Virus record (IMG/VR): IMGVR_UViG_3300022538_000522
Span: 1-22,256 of that record
DNA: 22,256 nt
Source of the DNA: a virus
Reading direction: 5' to 3' (one strand)
The position numbers and the translations under genes are program-made. The notes below the pieces were generated by a model. The model was not told where the DNA came from. It made no database searches and saw nothing but the letters and a program-made list of their open reading frames with translations. Below are positions 13,700 through 20,551 of the stretch, piece after piece (the first letter of the stretch is position 1; each line of letters begins with the position of its first letter).

Positions 13700-13969
13700 T
13701 TACAATTCGAGTCTTTCTAAAATTTTCATAAGTCGCCCTATTTGCTGCATTATGGTTTCGTTTATTGTCCTTAATTCATTGGCTAATGGAACTAAAGTTG
13801 TTTCTGGTTTATCGCTATCGGGAGGTTTTGGTTCTGGCGATAACAATATTGACGACAAACGATCTTCAACCTTGTCTATTATTTCAACTAGTCTTTTAGA
13901 TTCAGTATGTCCGTTGTTTATTTGTCGCTGAATCTGCATTTCTCTTTTTTCATCTTCTTTTCCATCCAT
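13700..13969 (-). CDS. Small coiled-coil protein, paralogue of 19523-19795
   Basis: The 89-residue protein shares with the rightward gene at 19523 the pattern VEDRLSSIL, then P-E-P, then TTLVPLANELRTI, then RLMKILERLEL at the very end. The helical ends suggest oligomerisation. Copies lie on opposite strands on both sides of the regulator. AGGAG precedes ATG 13969. Function unknown. Confidence 0.7.
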   Translation of the reverse strand: MDGKEDEKREMQIQRQINNGHTESKRLVEIIDKVEDRLSSILLSPEPKPPDSDKPETTLVPLANELRTINETIMQQIGRLMKILERLEL

Positions 13970-13983
13970 AATAATCACTCCTT

Positions 13984-14280
13984 TTATTCTTCATAATCTG
14001 GCGGATCGCCAGCATCTTCATTAAACATCTTTTGACACTCAACCTTTTTACAATAATATCTATGATTATGGTTATTATTAATACCGTTAGCTTTTTTAGG
14101 ATCAACTCCCTGATCGCAAACATAGCACCTAACTGTTTGCTTTACATCTTCTATTTCTAAAAAATCATCACTAAGACATTCTGGACAACTTGGTTCGTGA
14201 TCTGATGTTGGAGCAATAAGATCATTATAAGTGCCTACCCACCAACATTTTTGGCATTCAATTTTTTCATTAAAGCTCAT
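13984..14280 (-). CDS. Double zinc-ribbon protein (98 aa)
   Basis: Two cysteine clusters are visible: CQKCWWVGTY...CPEC (residues about 9-35) and CYVCDQG...HRYYCKKVEC (about 52-85). Each could bind one zinc. Such small proteins are frequent in phage early operons and may bind nucleic acid or host proteins; no specific role can be assigned. AGGAGG stands upstream. Confidence 0.65.
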   Translation of the reverse strand: MSFNEKIECQKCWWVGTYNDLIAPTSDHEPSCPECLSDDFLEIEDVKQTVRCYVCDQGVDPKKANGINNNHNHRYYCKKVECQKMFNEDAGDPPDYEE

Positions 14281-14303
14281 ATCAATCTACCTCCTGCATG
14301 TAT

Positions 14304-14375
14304 GGGGCGCTATCTCCCTAGCCAATCTTCCCTTATAGACTTAATGTCATGATTTTTATAATATGACAGCGCCCC
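14304..14375 (-). repeat. Intergenic nested hairpin
   Basis: GGGGCGCT (14304-14311) pairs with AGCGCCCC (14368-14375), and inside it TGTCAT (14345-14350) pairs with ATGACA (14363-14368, overlapping by one base). On the minus strand the element is preceded by GGAATAACACAC, the same box that starts the half site at 13560, but no GTT box closes it. It may be an RNA processing or stability structure, or a degenerate attC. No T-run follows, so it is not a typical terminator. Confidence 0.5.
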
Positions 14376-14382
14376 GTGTGTG

Positions 14383-14709
14383 TTATTCCTCCCATTCTAA
14401 AGTCATTTTCATTCTTGGTTTATCGAGAAACCTATCCATTATACAGCCATCCATAATAGGATATATAAGACTGTCCGAACGACTTTTAAACCACAAAACG
14501 TTCTCAAACACAACCTTTTGCTTAACTCTGATTAGTTCCCATTCACCGAGAAAATTCTCAGGAGTTAACTCAATACCTCTTCCAAAATCAACAGAAACTC
14601 CACCATTTTTAAGTAAATATTGTGTTCCTTGTGGATTTACAATCTTTTTACACTTCCCATCATGCAAAGCCTGTACTGCTTCTAAAAATGTTAAGCCTTT
14701 TGTCTTCAT
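14383..14709 (-). CDS. Conserved small phage protein (108 aa)
   Basis: The start MKTKGLTFLEAVQALHDGKCKKI resembles the DUF2829-type phage family (FLEAL-x-x-L-x-x-G-K), and the later part (VVFENVLWFKSRSDSLI) is of mixed character. ATG 14709 follows GGAGGGG; an in-frame ATG at 14721 would include that site. It is the first gene of the long leftward operon and follows the leftward promoter. Confidence 0.65.
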   Translation of the reverse strand: MKTKGLTFLEAVQALHDGKCKKIVNPQGTQYLLKNGGVSVDFGRGIELTPENFLGEWELIRVKQKVVFENVLWFKSRSDSLIYPIMDGCIMDRFLDKPRMKMTLEWEE

Positions 14710-14769
14710 TTTCCCCTCCATGTCTTATGCTTATTACGTTTGCGTTGATTTCTGTTTTCATTTTAAATA

Positions 14770-14798
14770 TACCTATCACTTGGAATTAAGTCTGTCAA
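14770..14798 (-). promoter_or_regulatory. Leftward sigma-70-like promoter
   Basis: TTGACA (14793-14798 on the minus strand), a 17-base spacer, then TAGGTA as a weak -10. It faces the recombination operon. Its -35 context, TTGACAGACTTAA, matches that of the divergent promoter, suggesting a shared repressor site. Confidence 0.55.
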
Positions 14799-14831
14799 CA
14801 TTTATTTTCAACTAAGTTTAAATCTTTTTAC

Positions 14832-14860
14832 TTGACAGATTAAACTCATTGTAGTAGTAT
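14832..14860 (+). promoter_or_regulatory. Rightward sigma-70-like promoter of the XRE gene
   Basis: TTGACA (14832-14837), 17 bases, TAGTAT (14855-14860). AGTTTAAATC just upstream and GATTAAACT inside form an imperfect inverted repeat that could be an operator. The ATG lies nine bases after the -10, so the transcript would be almost leaderless. Confidence 0.6.
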
Positions 14861-14868
14861 TTTTTACC

Positions 14869-15045
14869 ATGAAAACTAAACCCATAAAAACATTGATAAA
14901 AAAGCTGATTAAGGTATGCGGTGGAAAAAAACAAGCCGCCGACAAAATAGGCATTTCTTTAGGATATATTTATATGATTGAAAAAGGAAGACCTGTTTCA
15001 TTAGGATTAAAAAAACTTGTAGAGATAGCTATAAATGAAATTTAA
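14869..15045 (+). CDS. Small XRE/Cro-type HTH regulator
   Basis: The 58-residue protein is a single helix-turn-helix domain: LIKVCGGKKQAADKIGISLGYIYMIEKG, with the Q-A-A-D-K-I-G-I-S turn typical of Cro-like proteins of the YdaS type. It lies between divergent promoters at the head of the leftward and rightward operons, the position of a Cro or CI-like switch. No ribosome-binding site precedes the ATG; the -10 spacing predicts a leaderless mRNA. Confidence 0.8.
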   Translation: MKTKPIKTLIKKLIKVCGGKKQAADKIGISLGYIYMIEKGRPVSLGLKKLVEIAINEI

Positions 15046-15089
15046 ATCTCATGTGCAAGGATAGGATAAAATAAATAAGTGGAGGCTTT

Positions 15090-15293
15090 ATGGAATGTAC
15101 ACTAAAAGCTAAAAAATCATATGTTATTTTCGCACACGAATTTGCAACTATGAATTTTAGTGTTTTATTTCATCGTAAATGTAATTGTGGCTGTGGCTAC
15201 TATCAGATATTTGGATTTGATGAAGATAGAAATAGTGAATCCATAAGACTTGATGTAATTATGCGAGATGAAACAAGGCATATGTACGAATAA
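15090..15293 (+). CDS. Small hypothetical protein with CNCGCG motif
   Basis: The middle contains RKCNCGCGYYQIFGF, a tight cysteine cluster that may bind zinc. The rest alternates strand-like segments (SYVIFAHEFATMNFSVLFH). GTGGAGG precedes the start. No family recognised. Confidence 0.6.
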   Translation: MECTLKAKKSYVIFAHEFATMNFSVLFHRKCNCGCGYYQIFGFDEDRNSESIRLDVIMRDETRHMYE

Positions 15294-15303
15294 ACCCAAC
15301 AAG

Positions 15304-15376
15304 GTGCGGTTAGCTCAGAGGGCGCAGAGCGTTCGGTTTTGTCTGAAAGATATAGGTTCGAATCCTATACCGCACT
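15304..15376 (+). tRNA. tRNA-like gene, anticodon uncertain (possibly UUG)
   Basis: Acceptor arms GTGCGGT and ACCGCAC pair, GCTC/GAGC form the D stem, and ATAGG-TTCGAAT-CCTAT form the T arm, with T as base 73. CCA is not encoded. The anticodon arm is irregular: TTCGG pairs with CTGAA around a six-base loop TTTTGT, one base shorter than normal. If TTG is the anticodon it would read glutamine, but the loop prevents a sure call. It could be degenerate or of unusual function. Confidence 0.75.
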
Positions 15377-15403
15377 ACTTAATTATTACATTAAAAGGAA
15401 GTT

Positions 15404-15748
15404 ATGAAACGAACAATTGTGTGTTTATGTGGTTCAACAAGATTTAGTGATGCTTTTCAGACCGCCAATTTATCTGAAACTTTGGCAGGGAAAATTGTGT
15501 TAACTATTGGTTGTGATTTTAAAAGTGATGATGAGTTGGGGTTAACCATAGAAGACAAAAAGCGACTCTATGTCTTACATCTACAAAAAATTGACCTTGC
15601 AGATGAAGTGTTAATACTAAATGTCGGTGGATATATAGGAGAAGATACTCAAAAAGACTTGGATTATGCAATATCCCAAAACAAAAACGTTAGATATTTA
15701 GAATCAACACCATTCGGTAATACTTCAACCATAAGAAATAAACCATAG
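15404..15748 (+). CDS. Nucleoside 2-deoxyribosyltransferase-like/DUF4406-type protein
   Basis: The start VCLCGSTRFSDAFQ and the segments KIDLADEVLILNVGGYIGEDTQKDLDYA and NKNVRYLE follow the Rossmann-like plan of nucleoside deoxyribosyltransferase relatives common in phages (G-S-T-R, D-x-A-D-E-V, G-Y-I-G-x-x-T-x-x-x-L-x-Y-A). They may recycle or modify nucleotides; many members are uncharacterised. AAGGAAG precedes the start. It directly follows the tRNA-like gene. Confidence 0.75.
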   Translation: MKRTIVCLCGSTRFSDAFQTANLSETLAGKIVLTIGCDFKSDDELGLTIEDKKRLYVLHLQKIDLADEVLILNVGGYIGEDTQKDLDYAISQNKNVRYLESTPFGNTSTIRNKP

Positions 15749-15757
15749 GAGGCTTAA

Positions 15758-15943
15758 ATGAACGAACAAATATTAATAGATGGCTTAATGCGTAGGCACG
15801 ATAAGCACGGTACAATTCCTGTATATCCAGAATATAAAGCAGATGAAGCGGATGACAGATTATGTGGTGTTTGCGGTCAAGATGATAGGGTGTCTCATGC
15901 AGGGTGCTTACAGATTGCTTCAACGCCACACCATAAGAAATAA
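15758..15943 (+). CDS. Small hypothetical protein (61 aa)
   Basis: It holds a CGVCGQ motif and a later HAGCLQ, perhaps one zinc site. The 3' end (CACCATAAGAAATAA) and the following TAGGAGG repeat the end of the preceding gene (ACCATAAGAAATAAA...TAGGAGG at 15727-15750), a small intergenic duplication. No family recognised. Confidence 0.55.
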   Translation: MNEQILIDGLMRRHDKHGTIPVYPEYKADEADDRLCGVCGQDDRVSHAGCLQIASTPHHKK

Positions 15944-15961
15944 GTCGTAGGAGGTAGGGGG

Positions 15962-16198
15962 ATGAAACCATGTGATTGTAAAAACCGGCAAGATAAAGAC
16001 AAAATGGAAGTGCAAGGAATAACTATTAATGATAATTCGATTAGAGTCCGACCGCCAGTTGTTATTTTGACAACTGGCTCATGTACTATGAAAATAACTC
16101 AATCTGTATTTAAAAGTTTTGCTCATTGGTATTTTGGAGATCAGAAGCAAAGCATCCAGTGGCAACCGCCCGCAACTTGTAAACTTCATGATAAATAG
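15962..16198 (+). CDS. Hypothetical protein (78 aa)
   Basis: An N-terminal CDCKNR and a later pair of single cysteines are seen. The middle is strand-rich (ITINDNSIRVRPPVVILTTGS). GGAGGTAGGGGG lies upstream of the ATG. No family recognised. Confidence 0.55.
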   Translation: MKPCDCKNRQDKDKMEVQGITINDNSIRVRPPVVILTTGSCTMKITQSVFKSFAHWYFGDQKQSIQWQPPATCKLHDK

Positions 16199-16213
16199 CG
16201 ATAAGAGGTAGCC

Positions 16214-16339
16214 ATGATAAAGGCTAAATGCCAAGACTGCGGTCATGTATTTTGGGCGGCTATAATTCTGGGTGAAACTAAATGTCCGAAGTGCGACAGC
16301 GAAAATACCTGTGTCGCAATTCATGTTTGTAATAGCTAA
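16214..16339 (+). CDS. Small zinc-ribbon protein (41 aa), paralogue A
   Basis: It has two cysteine pairs, CQDCGHVF and CPKCDS, spaced as in a zinc ribbon. The same layout recurs at 19316-19435 (CANCHHEF, CPKCGS, then VAI near the end), so the two are paralogues. GAGGTAGCC precedes the start. A nucleic-acid or protein-binding role is likely but unproven. Confidence 0.65.
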   Translation: MIKAKCQDCGHVFWAAIILGETKCPKCDSENTCVAIHVCNS

Positions 16340-16395
16340 TATAATGGAAAGTTTTCCGTCTATAGACTGGTTCTTTTGCTTGGAGGTAAACGAAA

Positions 16396-16635
16396 ATGCT
16401 TACTAAAAAACAAGTCATTGATATTTTAAATAATCCACACGCTTATACTAAAGATGCACGACAAGAAGCAGTTAAGGCTGGTATAAAGATATTGGATGAA
16501 ATAGCAATTGCGGAAGACGCAAAAGAACACACCGCTGCACCGGACAGCGAAGGTCGTGCGGTTTTCGAGGATGATATTAGATACATAACTTGCCATAAAT
16601 GCGGGAAACATTGGGATTTCTGTCGCTGCCGATGA
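16396..16635 (+). CDS. Cassette gene: helical protein with zinc ribbon from attC
   Basis: The N-terminal half is helical (KKQVIDILNNPHAYTKDARQ). From EHTAAPDSEG on, the frame runs through an attC-like site whose loop encodes CHKCGKHWDFCRCR, and it stops at the TGA of the right arm. TAAPDSEG is identical to a segment of the otherwise different cassette protein at 21351-21614, since both come from the same attC arm. TTGGAGG precedes the ATG. Confidence 0.65.
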   Translation: MLTKKQVIDILNNPHAYTKDARQEAVKAGIKILDEIAIAEDAKEHTAAPDSEGRAVFEDDIRYITCHKCGKHWDFCRCR

Positions 16636-16649
16636 GCTAATCATTATAA
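16522..16649 (+). repeat. Decayed attC-like site of a solitary cassette
   Basis: Left arm GCTGCACCGGACAGCGA (16534-16550) follows an AAC box and pairs with TCGCTGCCGATGAGC (16623-16637). The closing box reads ATTATAAG where GTT is expected (16643-16645), so the conserved cleavage triplet is lost and the site is probably inactive. The left arm is identical to the one at 21510-21526. Confidence 0.7.
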
Positions 16650-16655
16650 GAACAC

Positions 16656-16684
16656 TTGACACACATAATCAGGTTTGGTATGTA
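16656..16684 (+). promoter_or_regulatory. Sigma-70-like promoter of the replication operon
   Basis: TTGACA (16656-16661), a 17-base spacer, then TATGTA (16679-16684), with TATGAT four bases on as an alternative. It would drive a roughly 150-base untranslated leader before the GIY-YIG gene at 16838. Confidence 0.6.
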
Positions 16685-16745
16685 TGATATGAGGATATCT
16701 TATGAGATATTGCCGGAATCTCGACCAATCAAACTTTAAAGTTAG

Positions 16746-16817
16746 AAAAAGCGTATTAACAACCATTCAGCGCAATGCTGTTTTGGGGAGTCCGGCGCTC
16801 CAGTTAATGCGCTTTTT
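16746..16817 (+). promoter_or_regulatory. Three-way-junction leader element, possible attenuator or origin
   Basis: AAAAAGCGTATTAAC (16746-16760) pairs with GTTAATGCGCTTTTT (16803-16817) over 15 positions with one G-U. Inside are two small hairpins, CAGC-GCAAT-GCTG (16768-16780) and GGAG...CTCC (16787-16801). The right strand runs into TTTTTGTATTTTT, as in an intrinsic terminator. Region 16650-16837 holds no gene. Upstream of replication genes it could be an attenuator, a small RNA or part of the replication origin. Confidence 0.65.
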
Positions 16818-16837
16818 GTATTTTTAAGGAGATTATT

Positions 16838-17257
16838 ATGGAAAAAGTAAAAAAAAGACAGTTCGTTGAATATGCTGGAGATTGGGGTGTTAGCCCAGAA
16901 GGTTATTATAGTAAGTTTTTTAATTATTATAGTCGATTTTTTCTTTATTTTATATGTGATGAGGATTCTAAATATTTAAAAATTGGGATCTCAAAAGAAC
17001 CAGAAGAAAGAATAAAAGCTCTCCAAACTGGTTGTCCACTAAAACTCATCCTTCTTTTAAAGTTCTATGGTACTCAAGAAATAGAAACTAAACTACATGA
17101 CGAATTAAAAGAATATCGTTTAAGGGGTGAGTGGTATTCATTAACAGATGAAAATGGATGGAAAGTTAAAGCTGCAATAAAAGAACTGTGTTTGGGTTAT
17201 TTTTGCGGTATGACAATGCCAACGTTTAATATTGTTTATGGTGATATGGATGGGTAA
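16838..17257 (+). CDS. GIY-YIG/T5orf172-type nuclease-domain protein
   Basis: The segment FLYFICDEDSKYLKIGISKEPEERIKALQTGCPLKLILLLKF, then EIETKLHDELKEYRLRGEWY, matches the T5orf172/MUG113 branch of the GIY-YIG fold (Y-F-I, KIGIS, R-I-x-x-L-Q-x-G-x-P, E-x-x-L-H, GEW). Members occur widely in phages and may nick DNA or act as regulators. AAGGAG precedes the ATG. The gene follows a structured leader and heads the replication operon. Confidence 0.8.
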   Translation: MEKVKKRQFVEYAGDWGVSPEGYYSKFFNYYSRFFLYFICDEDSKYLKIGISKEPEERIKALQTGCPLKLILLLKFYGTQEIETKLHDELKEYRLRGEWYSLTDENGWKVKAAIKELCLGYFCGMTMPTFNIVYGDMDG

Positions 17258-17888
17258 ATCACCCGCATTTCAATTTTATCCTAAAGATTTTCTATCCGAT
17301 ATAAATGTTGCGTCTATGACTATGGAAGAACGCGGCATATATATTACCCTTCTTTCATATTGTTGGCTTGAAGGGTGCTTGAAGGGTGGTTCGCAGGTGG
17401 TTGAAGCAATTTGCAACCATCCGGAAAATTGGGATGAAATTTGGGATAAAGTAAGCCAATGTTTTTATGAAAAAGATGGGAAATTCTACCATAAACGGCT
17501 TGAAGAAGAACGGAAAAAACAAGAAGAATGGCGAGAAAAATCAAGACTTGGGGGGATAAAGAGTGGTAAAGCAAGAAGAAAATTTAAGGGTGGTTTAGGG
17601 GTGGTTGAACCAAAAGGCAACACTTCATCTTCATCTTCATCTATAAAGAAAATTAATAAAGAAAAATATGGTGAGTTTGTTTTATTAACTAAAAATGAGT
17701 ATAATAAACTAATAAAAAAATATTCTGAGTTTATCGTTAAAAATAAAATTGAGGATCTAAATAATTATATCGGTTCTAAGGGTGATAAATATAAATCCCA
17801 TTATCATACTCTTTTAGCTTGGTTAAGGAAAGATAATCCAGAAAAGCCAAAAAAACACGAACCATCATTAAAGGAACTTGTTTCCTAA
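17250..17888 (+). CDS. DUF1376-type replication protein
   Basis: The N-terminal domain SPAFQFYPKDFLSDINVASMTMEERGIYITLLSYCWLEG is DUF1376, typical of phage replication or helicase-loading proteins. A basic linker (EEERKKQEEWREKSRLGGIK) and a serine tract SSSSSSIKK follow; the tract is encoded by short TTCATC repeats near 17628. The C-terminal part resembles the helicase-loader ends of such proteins. It lies directly before dnaB and overlaps it (TAATG), so it is probably the initiator or loader. Start 17250 overlaps the previous stop. Confidence 0.8.
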   Translation: MGKSPAFQFYPKDFLSDINVASMTMEERGIYITLLSYCWLEGCLKGGSQVVEAICNHPENWDEIWDKVSQCFYEKDGKFYHKRLEEERKKQEEWREKSRLGGIKSGKARRKFKGGLGVVEPKGNTSSSSSSIKKINKEKYGEFVLLTKNEYNKLIKKYSEFIVKNKIEDLNNYIGSKGDKYKSHYHTLLAWLRKDNPEKPKKHEPSLKELVS

Positions 17889-19207
17889 TGGACAACAGAC
17901 TTCCACCACAAAATATCGAAGCCGAAGAATCACTATTAAGCGGTATTCTTATAAACAATGACACATTAATTGATATTGTTGATATTCTTTCACATGAAGA
18001 CTTTTATAGGACAGCCCACCAAAAAATATTCTCAGGTATTGCAAAGCTATATCTAAAAAAAGAACCTATTGACCTTATCACACTTCCTAATGTTCTCAAA
18101 GAAAGTGGGCATTTAGAAGAGATTGGAGGTGCGACATATTTAGCCACACTTGTTGATACCGTTCCTCTTGCTGTAAATGCAAAGCACTATGCTAAAATAG
18201 TTAAAAAAGCATCAGTAGCAAGGCAATTAATAGAAGCCTCAAACGATATAGCGAACTCAGCTTATGAGCTTAATGGAAATATGATTGAGATTTTAGATGA
18301 AGCTCAGTCTAAGATAATTAACATTAACTTTGATATTGATAATGATAATTTTGTATCGGCCGCTGATATAACGACACAAAGAGTTGAGCAATATGAAGAA
18401 ATGTCTAAAAGGGGCAAGGTTTACGGCATACAAACAGGCTTTTATAAACTCGATATTCTGACAGGTGGGCTAAAGGGTTCTAAGTTTATTGTAATGGCAT
18501 CAAGACCGCGAATAGGGAAAACAGCCCTTATGATGAACATGGCAAACAATATAGCAAAGGACAGTCATAAGGTAGGTATATTTTCCGTAGAAATGGACAA
18601 AGAAGAACTGATAGACAGGTCTATATCATCAAGGAGCGGGGTTAATTTAATAAAACTTACTACTGGAAACGGGCTAACGGCTGAAGATTGGCAACACATT
18701 ACTGATGCCGCATCTGAGATTTATGATTATCCGATAGTTATTGATGATACTGGCGGACTTAAAATACAAGAACTAAAGCGTAGGGCAAGAAAAATGGTCA
18801 AAGACGGAGTTGAGATAATATTCATTGACCAGCTTAGTAAAATTAGGGGCGGTAAGGGCAAGTCCGAATACGAAAAGCGGTCATTTATTGTCAATGAAAT
18901 AGCTATATTAAAAAAAGACTTGCGAATACCTGTCTGTCTTTTGGCGCAGATTAATAGGAAGCTCGAAGACCGACAAAACAAAAAACCTATACTTGGGGAT
19001 CTTAAAAGCACAGGAAGCCTTGAAGAAGATGCTGATATAATACTCTTAGGTCATAGGCAGTATGAATACACCCATGATGAAGACGACAAGCATCTTGCAG
19101 AATGGGAGATTGCAAAGCACAGACAGGGTGCTACCTGTAATATTGAGATGTATTGGGATGGCAAGACTACAACATTTAGTTCTATACAGGAGGGCTATAA
19201 TGAATAA
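17888..19207 (+). CDS. dnaB: Replicative DNA helicase, DnaB family
   Basis: The N-terminal domain (PPQNIEAEESLLSGILIN to YLATLVDTVP) and the RecA-like C-terminal domain are complete. Walker A is SRPRIGKTALMMNMA near residue 204, with S in place of the usual first G/A. IFSVEMDKEEL, the Walker B segment EIIFIDQLSKI, and LKSTGSLEEDADIILLGHR follow. At 439 residues it is near normal length. It unwinds DNA at the phage fork. Confidence 0.95.
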   Translation: MDNRLPPQNIEAEESLLSGILINNDTLIDIVDILSHEDFYRTAHQKIFSGIAKLYLKKEPIDLITLPNVLKESGHLEEIGGATYLATLVDTVPLAVNAKHYAKIVKKASVARQLIEASNDIANSAYELNGNMIEILDEAQSKIININFDIDNDNFVSAADITTQRVEQYEEMSKRGKVYGIQTGFYKLDILTGGLKGSKFIVMASRPRIGKTALMMNMANNIAKDSHKVGIFSVEMDKEELIDRSISSRSGVNLIKLTTGNGLTAEDWQHITDAASEIYDYPIVIDDTGGLKIQELKRRARKMVKDGVEIIFIDQLSKIRGGKGKSEYEKRSFIVNEIAILKKDLRIPVCLLAQINRKLEDRQNKKPILGDLKSTGSLEEDADIILLGHRQYEYTHDEDDKHLAEWEIAKHRQGATCNIEMYWDGKTTTFSSIQEGYNE

Positions 19208-19307
19208 AGACCAAGCCTACGAAAGAGAAAAGAAAAAACTCCCGCCCATGAAGCCAGCAGAGCATGAGAAAGCAATCCGGGAGATAGCGAGGAAGTTGAG
19301 GATATGA
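19200..19307 (+). CDS. Very small basic protein (35 aa)
   Basis: An AGGAGG lies seven bases before ATG 19200, which overlaps the end of dnaB. The product MNKDQAYEREKKKLPPMKPA, then HEKAIREIARKLRI, is a charged helical peptide. Many phages have such mini genes after a helicase; role unknown. Confidence 0.55.
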   Translation: MNKDQAYEREKKKLPPMKPAEHEKAIREIARKLRI

Positions 19308-19315
19308 GGTGAATT

Positions 19316-19435
19316 ATGATTAACGCTATTTGCGCAAATTGTCATCACGAATTTATTGCTATCGTTATCATGGGAATAACAGAATGTCCTAAATGTGGTA
19401 GTAAGGACACCCACGTTGCAATTTATGAGGATTAG
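19316..19435 (+). CDS. Small zinc-ribbon protein (39 aa), paralogue B
   Basis: Cysteine pairs CANCHHEF and CPKCGS form one zinc-ribbon, with the same layout as 16214-16339 and shared VAI near the end. AGGTGA precedes the start. It lies in the replication operon. Confidence 0.65.
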   Translation: MINAICANCHHEFIAIVIMGITECPKCGSKDTHVAIYED

Positions 19436-19522
19436 GCTTCCTTATATAGCGAAATAAGCAGACATCTCCAAAAATAAGTACATGGGTAGGGGTAAACACT
19501 AAAAACGAAAGGAGAACTTATT

Positions 19523-19795
19523 ATGATTAATGAAGCAGGTAAAACAGGAAAAGAGTCAGAGGTGAAAGAATTTTTGAATGGTAATCATAGAAGGGTAGAT
19601 AAATTAACAGATGTAGTAAGCCAACTTAAAGAACGATTGAGTTCAGTATTGCGAGTAGCAACACCAGAACCAGCGTGTGAGACAAAAGAAGCAAGAACCT
19701 TAGTGCCATTAGCTGAAGATTTAAAGGGACTATGCGACGGAATATCACAAGAAACAACACGCCTTGAAGACATTTTAAACAGACTTGAGCTGTAA
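19523..19795 (+). CDS. Small coiled-coil protein, paralogue of 13700-13969
   Basis: It shares LKERLSSVL, T-x-E-P-A, then ARTLVPLAEDLKGL and the ending RLEDILNRLEL with the leftward gene. N-terminal residues differ. AAAGGAG precedes the ATG. The 87 bases before it hold no other visible gene. Confidence 0.7.
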   Translation: MINEAGKTGKESEVKEFLNGNHRRVDKLTDVVSQLKERLSSVLRVATPEPACETKEARTLVPLAEDLKGLCDGISQETTRLEDILNRLEL

Positions 19796-19807
19796 GTGGT
19801 AAATGAT

Positions 19808-20377
19808 ATGAGTGAAGTAGATAGCAAAGAAGAACTGTATATGTCATGGTGGCTTTCCGAGCTAAAAGAAGCCGGATACATTAAATCATATCAACTTCAC
19901 CCACAAAGCTATATCTTATCAAACTTGCGCAAGTACAAATATGATAAACAGCTAAAGACTAAGACAAAAGAAATAGAAACTACTCTGATTGCAGGACATG
20001 TTTATACAGCGGATTTTGAAATTAAATGGCACGAAAAAGCAAGGCATATATTTTTTAATACGTTCAGGGATAAAGTATATCTTAAAAAGATTCCATTTGT
20101 GGCTCAAGATGTTTTTGGTTCAGATTTTAGTTCGAGCAGCATCGTTGAAATCAAAGTAACATTTGATAGGTTTCATACAAATCGAGAATTTTCTATAAAT
20201 CAAAAATGGATGTTGTTAAATCGGGACTTGTATGTGCAAAAGATAGTAGTTGCAAAGCTGTTTGAGAAAACTTTTGTACCAGAGAGATATTTAATGACAG
20301 ATAAAAGTGGAAAGAGGCGAAAGATTAAGTTTGAGGTTAGGAGTTTACGAGAATTTATAAATGACTCAAAAGTATAA
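19808..20377 (+). CDS. PD-(D/E)XK-like phage endonuclease
   Basis: The layout recalls DUF1064-type phage nucleases: SWWLSELKEAGYIKSYQLHP at the start, then HVYTADFEIKWHE and later SSSIVEIKVTFD. ADFE and VEIK give a candidate D...E-x-K active site. DUF1064 proteins are thought to be related to Holliday-junction or restriction-type nucleases. ATG 19808 is used; a GTG at 19796 is in frame. It follows replication genes, where a resolvase or nicking function would fit. Confidence 0.65.
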   Translation: MSEVDSKEELYMSWWLSELKEAGYIKSYQLHPQSYILSNLRKYKYDKQLKTKTKEIETTLIAGHVYTADFEIKWHEKARHIFFNTFRDKVYLKKIPFVAQDVFGSDFSSSSIVEIKVTFDRFHTNREFSINQKWMLLNRDLYVQKIVVAKLFEKTFVPERYLMTDKSGKRRKIKFEVRSLREFINDSKV

Positions 20378-20534
20378 ATACGCATGGGGCAATAATTCCA
20401 AAAGAGCCGAAATGAAAGGCAGAGAATGTATATTAATAGCTTCCGGCAAGAAAGGCTCTGTAATGATAAAATTTACTGATAACGGACAGAGAGAAATAGT
20501 GAGCCGGAGAGCGTTGAGGCGTATTAAATCTTAA
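20361..20534 (+). CDS. Small basic conserved phage protein (57 aa)
   Basis: The pattern KRAEMKGRECILIASGKKGSVM, then IKFTDNGQREIVSRRALRR, matches a small beta-rich protein often found in phages (M-K-G-x-x-C-x-x-L-A-x-G, V-x-I-x-F-x-D-G, S-R-R-A-L-R). It overlaps the nuclease gene by 17 bases. Function unknown. Confidence 0.65.
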   Translation: MTQKYKYAWGNNSKRAEMKGRECILIASGKKGSVMIKFTDNGQREIVSRRALRRIKS

Positions 20535-20551
20535 CAGCATAGGAGGTAATG

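Noticed and set aside
14304-14375. Intrinsic terminator at the hairpin between 14280 and 14383
   Set aside because: The stem is strong, but no T-run follows on either strand at the stem end.
17626-17643. Phase-variable repeat in the DUF1376 gene (TTCATC repeats)
   Set aside because: The unit is six bases, so slippage would only change the serine count and not the frame.
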